Source of the DNA: an uncultured Oscillospiraceae bacterium
GTDB taxonomy: Bacteria > Bacillota > Clostridia > Oscillospirales > Acutalibacteraceae
Assembly (NCBI GenBank): GCA_910588935.1
Contig: CAJUSM010000051.1
Span: 1-21,499, forward strand
Length of the DNA stretch: 21,499 bases
Direction: 5' to 3'
In this document: in pieces, positions 15,293-21,499 of the stretch
Layout: each line of letters opens with the position of its first letter
How positions within the stretch are numbered: the stretch's first letter is position 1
Notes under the pieces: generated by a model
The model's input: the letters and a program-made list of their open reading frames with translations, nothing else
What the model was told of the DNA's origin: nothing
Database searches by the model: none
Translations under genes and position numbers: made by a program

Positions 15293-17329
15293 ATGCGGCG
15301 CCTGTCCGGCATTGCAATTGAACGGCTAAAGGGCGTAGGGGAAAAGCGGGGAGAATTGTTCCGCCGGCTGGGGGTGGAAACAGCGTGGGACCTGCTCAGG
15401 TTTTACCCTAGGGATTACCAGGATTGGTCCCAGACCTTTCCCATTGACGAAGCCCCCCGGGACCAGCTTTGCGTGGTACGGGCAAAAGTAATTTCCGCCC
15501 CCAGCATGACCCGGGTGAAAGGGGGAAAGCTCCTTTTCCGGCTGGCGGTTACCGATGGGGACACAGATCTGCATCTTACGTTTTTTAACAACCGTTACAT
15601 CGACCGCCTGCTGCTCCCGGGGAAAACCTATCTGTTCCGGGGAAAGTTGGGGTTTTCCGCCGGAAAGTACTCCATGACCATGCCGGAGTTCGCGGCCGAG
15701 GAGAAAGCCCATGGCATTACTCCGGTGTATTCCTCTACCCAGGGCCTTAGCTCCCGGCAAATTGGGGCAGCGGTGGCCAGCGCCCTGGGGCTTATGCCCG
15801 AGGCCCCAGAGGATCCCCTGCCCCAGGCCCTGCGGGAGGAATACCAGCTGTGCCACTTGGGCTATGCTTTAAAAAATGTCCACTTTCCCCGGTCTCAGGA
15901 GGATTTGGATATTGCCAGGCGGCGGCTGGTGTTCCAGGAGTTTCTGGTGCTGCAGTTGGGCCTCACTATGATCAAAAGCGGCCGGCGGGAGCAAAACCTC
16001 CACCGAATTCCAGAGCGGTATCCAGAGGACTTTGCCGCTCTGCTGCCTTTCCGGCTTACAGGGGCCCAGCAGCGGGCTATTGCCCAGGGGGTAAAGGACA
16101 TGGCCGGCAATTCGCCTATGAACCGGCTTATCCAGGGAGATGTGGGCAGCGGCAAAACAGCTGTGGCCGCCGCCTTGTGCTGGGTAACGGCAAAGGCCGG
16201 CTGGCAGGCAGCCCTTATGGCCCCTACCGAAATCTTGGCCGGGCAGCACTACCAATCTCTGGAGGGCATCCTTGGGCCTGCGGGCCTGCGGTGCGCCCTG
16301 CTTACAGGGGGGGTAAGCGCCGGAGAGCATAAAAGAATTCATCAGGGCCTGGCGGCGGGGGAAATCGACCTGGTTATCGGTACCCATGCCCTCATCAGCC
16401 AGAAGGTGGCTTTCCGGGATCTGGCTCTGGTTATTACAGACGAACAGCATCGTTTTGGAGTGAACCAGCGGGTGGCCCTGGCCCAAAAGGGCGCGTCTCC
16501 CCACCTGCTGGTAATGAGCGCCACCCCCATCCCCAGAACCCTGGCGCTAATGGCTTACGGGGATCTGGATATTTCTGTGCTGGACGAGCTGCCCCCTGGC
16601 CGCAGGCCTGTGGAAACCTACCTAATTGGGCCGGATAAGCGGGAGCGGGCTTTCCGGTATATTCAAAAGCACTTGGACCAAGGCAGGCAGGGCTATATTG
16701 TCTGCCCGCTGATTGAAAACGATGAGAGCGGCATGATGAGCGTGAACGAATACGCCCAGTTGGTGCGCAGGGCTTTGCCTGCCGGGAAAATCGGGGTGCT
16801 CCACGGGAAAATGAAGCCTGGAGAAAAAGAAAGCATTATGAAAAGCTTTGCCGAAGGGCAAATTCAGCTGCTGGTGGCCACCACAGTGGTGGAGGTGGGG
16901 GTGGATGTGCCCAATGCGGCCATTATGATGATAGAGAACGCGGAGCGGTACGGTCTTTCCCAGCTCCACCAGTTGCGGGGGCGAATCGGCAGGGGAGAGC
17001 ACCAGTCCACCTGTATTCTGGTTTCCGACTACAACAGCCCGGAAAGCCTGCGGCGGCTAAACCTGTTTAAAAGCACCAACGATGGCTTTGCCATTGCAGA
17101 CGCAGACCTGAAATTCCGGGGCCCGGGGGACTTTTTTGGCCAGCGCCAGCATGGGCTGCCCCAGCTGAAAATTGCGGATATGTTTGGGGATATGGGGCTG
17201 CTGAAGGAGGCCCAGCGGTGCGCCAGGCGGGTGTTCCGGAGGGGGGCGCTAGAGACAAAGGAATATGGGGCTCTCCGCCAGGAAATCCAGGAGCTATTTA
17301 GCAAAACAGGGGATATGGTGGCGCTGTGA
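15293..17329 (+). CDS. recG: ATP-dependent DNA helicase RecG
   Basis: A 678-residue superfamily 2 helicase that remodels stalled replication forks and branch-migrates Holliday junctions. The N-terminal wedge/OB domain (about 50-150) precedes the motor. Motif I is GDVGSGKT (Lys288), motif II is DEQH (383-386), motif III is MSATPIPRTLAL, and motifs V-VI lie in VVEVGVDVPN and QLRGRIGRG. All are intact and the length is normal. The start is the ATG at 15293, with AAAGGAGG directly upstream; a longer frame from 15218 lacks such a site. It lies 85 bases behind fakA and 48 bases ahead of gpsA on the same strand, so co-transcription is likely. Confidence 0.97.
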   Translation: MRRLSGIAIERLKGVGEKRGELFRRLGVETAWDLLRFYPRDYQDWSQTFPIDEAPRDQLCVVRAKVISAPSMTRVKGGKLLFRLAVTDGDTDLHLTFFNNRYIDRLLLPGKTYLFRGKLGFSAGKYSMTMPEFAAEEKAHGITPVYSSTQGLSSRQIGAAVASALGLMPEAPEDPLPQALREEYQLCHLGYALKNVHFPRSQEDLDIARRRLVFQEFLVLQLGLTMIKSGRREQNLHRIPERYPEDFAALLPFRLTGAQQRAIAQGVKDMAGNSPMNRLIQGDVGSGKTAVAAALCWVTAKAGWQAALMAPTEILAGQHYQSLEGILGPAGLRCALLTGGVSAGEHKRIHQGLAAGEIDLVIGTHALISQKVAFRDLALVITDEQHRFGVNQRVALAQKGASPHLLVMSATPIPRTLALMAYGDLDISVLDELPPGRRPVETYLIGPDKRERAFRYIQKHLDQGRQGYIVCPLIENDESGMMSVNEYAQLVRRALPAGKIGVLHGKMKPGEKESIMKSFAEGQIQLLVATTVVEVGVDVPNAAIMMIENAERYGLSQLHQLRGRIGRGEHQSTCILVSDYNSPESLRRLNLFKSTNDGFAIADADLKFRGPGDFFGQRQHGLPQLKIADMFGDMGLLKEAQRCARRVFRRGALETKEYGALRQEIQELFSKTGDMVAL

Positions 17330-17377
17330 AAGCAAACAGGCCCCTGAGAAGGACAATGATAAAAGGAGAAAATTATT

Positions 17378-18397
17378 ATGTGTGAAATAGGCGTGTTGGG
17401 TGCCGGCACTTGGGGCATTGCTTTGGCCAGAATGCTGGCGCTTACTGGCAATCAGGTCACTGTTTGGTCTGCTATGGAAAAAGAGGTAGAGGTGCTCAGC
17501 AAGCTGCGAGCCCACCCCAACCTGCCCCAGGTGGCCATTCCAAAGCAGATGGTGTTTACAAAAGAGATTGCCCAGGCCTGCCAACATAAGGCAGTGCTGC
17601 TCTTCGCGGTGCCCTCCCCCTTTGTTCGGTCTACCGCCAGGCTGGCGGCGAAGTACATTCCAGAGAGCCAGATTATTGTGGACGCCGCAAAGGGGATAGA
17701 GGCGGATACCCTTTTTACCATGACAGAGGTGATCAGGGATGAGCTGGAACAGTCTGTTCAGGGCTTAAACCCAAGGCTGGTGGCCCTTTCCGGGCCCACC
17801 CACGCCGAGGAGGTGGCCAGGGATATGCCCAGCACGATTGTTTCTGCCAGCGCAGACCTGGAAGCCGCCGAAATCGTCCAAGATATCTTTATGAATACCT
17901 GTATGCGGGTATATACCAACCGGGATATTAAGGGGGTGGAGCTGTGCGGCGCGGTGAAAAACATCATTGCCCTGGCCGCGGGCATTTCAGCTGGGTTGGG
18001 CTATGGAGACAACACCAAGGCCGCAATTATCACCCGGGGCCTGGCAGAGATTACCTGCTTAGGCTGCGCCATGGGGTGCGTGGAGCAAACCTTTACCGGC
18101 CTGGCGGGTATTGGGGATTTAATTGTTACCGCCACCAGTATGCACAGCCGGAACAACCGGTGCGGCCAGCTGATCGGCCAGGGCCTGAAAACAGAGGAGG
18201 CCGTAAAGCAAATTGGCATGGTAGTAGAGGGAATCCACGCCATTCCTGCCGCCATGCGGCTCTCTCAAGAATATAAAGTAGAAATGCCTATTGTAGAGGC
18301 GGTAAACGCCATTGTTTCCCGGGGCGTAACGCCCGCCGAGGCGGTGAAAGAGCTGATGGGCCGGGACAAAAAGGGAGAGCGGGGAGAGCCGCTCTGA
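17378..18397 (+). CDS. gpsA: Glycerol-3-phosphate dehydrogenase [NAD(P)+]
   Basis: A 339-residue cytoplasmic enzyme that reduces dihydroxyacetone phosphate to sn-glycerol-3-phosphate, the backbone for phospholipids. The N-terminal Rossmann motif GAGTWG is at 8-13. The catalytic region includes SGPTHAEEVARD, ELCGAVKNIIALAAGI (containing the conserved lysine) and GLAGIGDLIVTATS, and it ends with VVEGIHA. All are typical of GpsA. The ATG follows AAAAGGAG. It shares a transcription unit with fakA, so two steps that supply phospholipid synthesis (acyl phosphate and glycerol-3-phosphate) sit together, with a terminator right after. Confidence 0.97.
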   Translation: MCEIGVLGAGTWGIALARMLALTGNQVTVWSAMEKEVEVLSKLRAHPNLPQVAIPKQMVFTKEIAQACQHKAVLLFAVPSPFVRSTARLAAKYIPESQIIVDAAKGIEADTLFTMTEVIRDELEQSVQGLNPRLVALSGPTHAEEVARDMPSTIVSASADLEAAEIVQDIFMNTCMRVYTNRDIKGVELCGAVKNIIALAAGISAGLGYGDNTKAAIITRGLAEITCLGCAMGCVEQTFTGLAGIGDLIVTATSMHSRNNRCGQLIGQGLKTEEAVKQIGMVVEGIHAIPAAMRLSQEYKVEMPIVEAVNAIVSRGVTPAEAVKELMGRDKKGERGEPL

Positions 18398-18413
18398 ACA
18401 AAATTCCCAGAAG

Positions 18414-18436
18414 AACCCCCAAAACCGGGGGTTTTT
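18414..18436 (+). terminator. Intrinsic terminator after gpsA
   Basis: AACCCCC / GGGGGTT stem with a 6-base loop and T5, 17 bases after the gpsA stop. It closes the fakA-recG-gpsA unit before the ribosomal protein operon. Confidence 0.85.
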
Positions 18437-18496
18437 CGGCGAATGGGGAGAAAATGGCAGTAGACCTGGAAAATGTAAATTTTTTTTGAAAAAACC

Positions 18497-18525
18497 TTGC
18501 AAAACTTTGACCCTTGTGTTAATAT
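18497..18525 (+). promoter_or_regulatory. Putative promoter of the S10 ribosomal protein operon
   Basis: TTGCAA (18497-18502) and TAATAT (18520-18525) are separated by 17 bases. An overlapping TTGACC at 18507 is an alternative -35 box. A transcript would start near 18532 and carry a leader of about 300 bases before rpsJ. Confidence 0.6.
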
Positions 18526-18531
18526 ACACTA

Positions 18532-18831
18532 GTACGACTGCATTGGAGCGTTGAAGCGGGAGGTTGCGGCCTAAGAGCGGGAGTTCTGGCCGGTTTTTCC
18601 GTGGAGCATGTCCGATTTTAAACCGGGCGAAGGAATCTAACCGGCAGGAACCATCGGGAAACCCCCGGAAGGCCAAAAATTAAGCCGCTTAGAGGATGTT
18701 GTGAGTTTCGACTCTGTCCCCGGGATCTGCCCTGCGCAGATTACCGGTTTTTTGATGTCAAAGGTGGAAACACCCGGAACAGTGTTGAAAAAAGCAAAGA
18801 CGCCCAAGAACTATTTAGGAGGCGGTAGAAA
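18532..18831 (+). promoter_or_regulatory. Long structured leader of the S10 operon
   Basis: About 300 non-coding bases precede rpsJ. The leader is GC-rich and contains several complementary CCGG-type blocks (for example near 18590, 18641 and 18665) that could pair with each other or with the internal terminator at 18720-18753. No open frame is convincing. Leaders of this operon bind ribosomal protein L4 in gamma-proteobacteria; whether a similar feedback acts here is unknown. Confidence 0.55.
18720..18753 (+). terminator. Attenuator-like intrinsic terminator inside the S10 leader
   Basis: A bulged stem (CCGG, then ATCTGC / GCAGAT, closing CCGG) with a 5-base loop is directly followed by T6. 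It lies about 80 bases upstream of rpsJ and downstream of the putative promoter, so full termination here would silence the operon. That placement suggests conditional attenuation, unless another promoter lies between it and rpsJ. Confidence 0.65.
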
Positions 18832-19143
18832 GTGGCAGTCAAAGAAAAGATCAGGATTCGTCTGAAAGGGTACGACAGCAAGCTGGTGGACCAGTCGGCA
18901 GAAAAAATTGTGGCTACGGCCAAGCGCACAGGCGCCAGGGTTTCTGGCCCGGTGCCCCTGCCTACAGAGAAAGAAATTACCACCATTCTCCGGGCTGTCC
19001 ATAAGTATAAGGACAGCCGGGAGCAGTTTGAAATGCGCACCCACAAGCGCCTGATCGATATCCTCAGGCCCAGCAACAAAACTGTGGAAGCCCTTATGGG
19101 CCTGGAGCTCCCCGCCGGCGTTGAGATTGAGATTAAACTCTAA
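18832..19143 (+). CDS. rpsJ: 30S ribosomal protein S10
   Basis: A 103-residue S10, part of the 30S head and, as NusE, a partner in transcription antitermination. KIRIRLKGYDSKLVDQSAEKI and THKRLIDIL are characteristic. The start is GTG, behind a strong AGGAGG site. It is the first gene of the S10 operon and is separated from rplC by an unusually long 120-base spacer. Confidence 0.98.
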   Translation: MAVKEKIRIRLKGYDSKLVDQSAEKIVATAKRTGARVSGPVPLPTEKEITTILRAVHKYKDSREQFEMRTHKRLIDILRPSNKTVEALMGLELPAGVEIEIKL

Positions 19144-19184
19144 GCCATAATCGCGATTTCAACCTACCGAACGCGGAGGGTCAT

Positions 19185-19238
19185 GTTGACAGGGCGCGCC
19201 CCTGTTAACCAATAACCTAGCGGGACTGGAAAAGTCCC
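19185..19238 (+). other. Two hairpins in the rpsJ-rplC spacer
   Basis: A stem around ACAGGG / CCCTGT, extended by GTTGAC / GTTAAC (19185-19209), and a second GGGACT / AGTCCC hairpin (19221-19238) lie just ahead of the rplC ribosome binding site. Neither has a T run. They may protect, process or modulate translation of the rplC region. Confidence 0.5.
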
Positions 19239-19263
19239 AGGAGTAGAAAGGAAAGAAAGCAAA

Positions 19264-19896
19264 ATGAAAAAAGGGATCATCGGCAAGAAGGTCGGCATGA
19301 CGCAGATCTTCGACGACAAGGGGAAGGTCATCCCCGTCACGGTGGTAGAGGCTGGGCCCTGCGTGGTTACCCAGAAGAAGACCGTGGAGAACGACGGCTA
19401 CGACGCTGTGCAGATCGGCTTTGGCGACCAGAAGCCCCAGCGGGTGAACAAGCCCCTTACCGGGCACTTTAAAAAGGGCGATGTGGCCCCCAAAAAGACC
19501 CTGCGGGAGCTGCGGCTGGAGGACATTAGCGCTGTGAATGTGGGCGACCTGATTAAGGCCGACGCCTTTGCCGCCGGAGAGCGCGTAGACGTAACCGGCA
19601 CCAGCAAGGGCAAGGGCTATGCAGGCGTAATTAAGCGCTGGAACTTCCACCGGCTGAAAGAGACCCACGGCTCTGGCCCCGTAGCCCGCCACGGCGGCTC
19701 CAACGGCGCCTGCTCCAGCCCCTCCCGGGTTTGGAAGGGCCTGAAAATGGCCGGCCATTTGGGCGCCGAGACCGTTACCGTGCAAAACTTGACAGTGGCC
19801 AAGGTGGACGCGGAAAACAACCTGATCGCCATTAAAGGCGCCATTCCCGGCCCCAACGGCGGCATCGTGATTGTGCGCGACAGCGTGAAAGCTTAA
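19264..19896 (+). CDS. rplC: 50S ribosomal protein L3
   Basis: A 210-residue L3, an early-assembling protein that contacts 23S rRNA near the peptidyl transferase centre. The start MKKGIIGKKVGMTQIFD and the central loop region with GSGPVARHGGSNGACS are diagnostic. The variable loop in this organism reads SNGACSSPSRVWKG. The ribosome binding site is AAAGGAAAG. rplD follows after 17 bases. Confidence 0.98.
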   Translation: MKKGIIGKKVGMTQIFDDKGKVIPVTVVEAGPCVVTQKKTVENDGYDAVQIGFGDQKPQRVNKPLTGHFKKGDVAPKKTLRELRLEDISAVNVGDLIKADAFAAGERVDVTGTSKGKGYAGVIKRWNFHRLKETHGSGPVARHGGSNGACSSPSRVWKGLKMAGHLGAETVTVQNLTVAKVDAENNLIAIKGAIPGPNGGIVIVRDSVKA

Positions 19897-19913
19897 GGGG
19901 AGGAGGAAGAAGA

Positions 19914-20537
19914 ATGGCTGAAGTAGCAGTTTTGAACATGCAGGGCCAGGAGGTTGGCCGGCAGCAGCTGGCCGACGGGGTTTTTGGCATTACCCCCAAT
20001 GTGCCTGTTATGAACGATATGGTAAAGAACTATCTGGCCAACCAGCGCCAGGGCACCCAGTCTGCGCTGACCAGGAGCGAGGTCTCCGGCGGCGGCAGAA
20101 AGCCTTGGCGGCAAAAGGGCACCGGCCGGGCCCGCCAGGGCAGCACCCGCGCCCCCCAGTGGACCCACGGCGGCATTGTGTTTGCCCCCAAGCCCCGCAG
20201 CTACCGTTACACCATTAACAAGAAGGTGAAGAGGCTGGCTATGAAGTCCGCCCTCTCCTCCAAGGTGATGGACGGCGAGATGATTGTGATTGATCATATC
20301 AGCTGCGAGGACTACAAGACCAAAACCATCGCCGCCATGCTGAAGGCTGTGGGCAGCGAGAAAAAAGCGCTCATTGTGCTGGACAGCGTGGACGAGAAAG
20401 TAATTGCGTCCGCTAGGAACATTCCCGGCGTAAAAACCGCCCAGGTAAACACCCTGAACGTGTACGACATCTTGGGCGCGGATAAATTCATCGTTGTGCA
20501 GGGCGCTGTACAAAAGATTGAGGAGGTGTACGCATAA
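19914..20537 (+). CDS. rplD: 50S ribosomal protein L4
   Basis: A 207-residue L4 with the usual extended loop (residues about 55-95, GGRKPWRQKGTGRARQGS), which reaches into the nascent-peptide exit tunnel. It follows rplC with a GGGGAGGAGG site. Its TAA stop overlaps the rplW ATG by one base, so the two are translationally coupled. L4 is the known feedback repressor of the S10 operon in Escherichia coli. Confidence 0.98.
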   Translation: MAEVAVLNMQGQEVGRQQLADGVFGITPNVPVMNDMVKNYLANQRQGTQSALTRSEVSGGGRKPWRQKGTGRARQGSTRAPQWTHGGIVFAPKPRSYRYTINKKVKRLAMKSALSSKVMDGEMIVIDHISCEDYKTKTIAAMLKAVGSEKKALIVLDSVDEKVIASARNIPGVKTAQVNTLNVYDILGADKFIVVQGAVQKIEEVYA

Positions 20538-20827
20538 TGGAGGCCCATGACATCATCATCCGCCCAATCATCACCGAGAAAACCATGGACGGCAATGCCC
20601 AGAAGAAATACACCTTCGAGGTTGAAAAGCGCTCCACCAAAATTGACATTAAGCGTGCCGTAGAGGCAGCTTTCGGCGTAAAGGTGAGCAAGGTAAACAC
20701 CCTCCATGTGCGGGGCAGGCTTCGCCGCCAGGGCCGTTGGCAGGGCTACACCAAAAGCTGGAAAAAAGCTGTGGTTACCCTGACCGAGGACAGCAAGACC
20801 ATTGAGTTCTTCGAGAGCATGATCTAA
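20537..20827 (+). CDS. rplW: 50S ribosomal protein L23
   Basis: A 96-residue L23, which sits at the polypeptide exit and docks trigger factor and the signal recognition particle. The start region DIIIRPIITEKTM and the centre KYTFEVEKRSTKIDIKRAVE are typical. Its ATG overlaps the rplD stop (TAATG). A 125-base spacer separates it from rplB. Confidence 0.98.
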   Translation: MEAHDIIIRPIITEKTMDGNAQKKYTFEVEKRSTKIDIKRAVEAAFGVKVSKVNTLHVRGRLRRQGRWQGYTKSWKKAVVTLTEDSKTIEFFESMI

Positions 20828-20893
20828 AAACCAGAAGCCACGCTCTCGGCGGACCGAAGCGGATACCCCAACGAAACAAGATAGGGCAGGAAT

Positions 20894-20918
20894 GGGCGGC
20901 GCCTAGGTGGCGCGGCCC
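20894..20918 (+). other. GC-rich hairpin in the rplW-rplB spacer
   Basis: A near-perfect inverted repeat (GGGC, GCGCC, short loop, GGCGC, GCCC) with no T run, located 35 bases ahead of rplB. It could be a processing or stabilising hairpin or a translational control element. Confidence 0.5.
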
Positions 20919-20952
20919 GCAAAGCCAAGTATTAGGAGAGTGAACAGAACAA

Positions 20953-21499
20953 ATGGCAATTAAGAATTATAAGCCGACAACAGCGGCTAGGCGTAATATG
21001 TCCGTTACGGACTATACAAGCCTTTCCAAGGGCGGCCCAGAGAAAAGCCTGCTGGCCCCTCTGGCCAATAAGTCCGGCCGCAACAGCTACGGCAGAATCA
21101 CCGTGCGCCATCGCGGCGGCGCAAACCGCAAAAAGTACCGCATTATCGACTTTAAGCGGCAGAAGCACGACATGCGCGCCACTGTGCTTACCGTGGAGTA
21201 CGACCCCAACCGCTCTGCCTTTATTGCCCTGGTAGAGTATGAGGACGGGGAGAAGCGCTATATCATTGCCCCCAACGGCATTAAGGTGGGCGACAAGGTG
21301 GTTTCCGGCGAGGGCGCGGATATTAAGCCCGGCAACGCCTTGCCTCTCAAAAATATTCCCACCGGTACCTTTATCCACAATGTAGAGCTGTATCCCGGCA
21401 AGGGCGCCCAGTTGGCCCGGGCCGCGGGCATTATGGCCCAGCTTATGGCCAAAGAGAACGGCATGGCCCTGCTGCGCCTGCCCAGCGGCGAGCTGCGCA
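20953..21499 (+). CDS. rplB: 50S ribosomal protein L2 (partial, 3' end outside window)
   Basis: The first 182 codons of L2, a core 50S protein needed for subunit association and peptidyl transfer. MAIKNYKPTTAARRNMSV, GGANRKKYRIIDF and PGKGAQLARAAG are typical. The start ATG follows AGGAGAG. The frame is open at the window end, so the C-terminal third, including the conserved histidine region, is missing only because of the cut. Confidence 0.97.
   Translation, partial: MAIKNYKPTTAARRNMSVTDYTSLSKGGPEKSLLAPLANKSGRNSYGRITVRHRGGANRKKYRIIDFKRQKHDMRATVLTVEYDPNRSAFIALVEYEDGEKRYIIAPNGIKVGDKVVSGEGADIKPGNALPLKNIPTGTFIHNVELYPGKGAQLARAAGIMAQLMAKENGMALLRLPSGELR

Overview
The window looks like chromosomal DNA from a Gram-positive bacterium of the Firmicutes, most likely a Clostridia member of the Oscillospiraceae/Ruminococcaceae type. 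The evidence is a thrS gene behind a T-box leader, RNase Y with a YmdB-family gene nearby, an ECF transporter S component, a fakA-recG-gpsA cluster, strong AGGAGG ribosome binding sites, sigma-A promoters with 17-18 base spacers, and the start of the S10 ribosomal protein operon. The core genes are GC-rich. Several accessory stretches are visibly AT-richer. The taxonomic call is an inference from gene order and signals.

Layout: 1-150 is one copy of a dispersed repeat, followed by a bidirectional terminator. On the minus strand lie an ECF S component (347-916) and a malic enzyme (1073-2245) with a clear promoter. On the plus strand, 2600-4057 is an AT-richer accessory pair: a small membrane-anchored protein and a V8/trypsin-like serine protease broken by two in-frame TGA codons, both where tryptophan would fit. 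A HAD phosphatase (4161-4841) and thrS (5253-7157) follow on the minus strand. thrS is preceded by a complete Thr T-box leader with its own promoter at 7525-7553. The divergent plus-strand unit starts with a promoter at 7681-7710, a long structured leader and rny (TTG start at 7985), then a nucleoside phosphorylase and a secreted protein gene broken by two +1 frameshifts (10647-11563). The YmdB-family phosphoesterase (11749-12522) comes next. A gene-poor kilobase (12523-13530) holds many hairpins and the second, inverted copy of the dispersed repeat. fakA, recG and gpsA (13531-18397) look like one transcription unit closed by a terminator. From 18497 a new promoter and a roughly 300-base leader with an internal attenuator-like terminator lead into rpsJ-rplC-rplD-rplW-rplB, the last cut by the window end.

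Most genes are housekeeping: central carbon metabolism, translation, RNA turnover, lipid precursor supply and DNA repair. The unusual material lies in the accessory segments. Two separate genes (protease and secreted protein) each carry two disabling-looking lesions but otherwise read cleanly. A modular hairpin repeat occurs twice in opposite orientation about 13 kb apart, with one copy carrying an extra hairpin of about 52 bases. I found no CRISPR array, transposase, tRNA or rRNA, and no clearly new multi-gene system.
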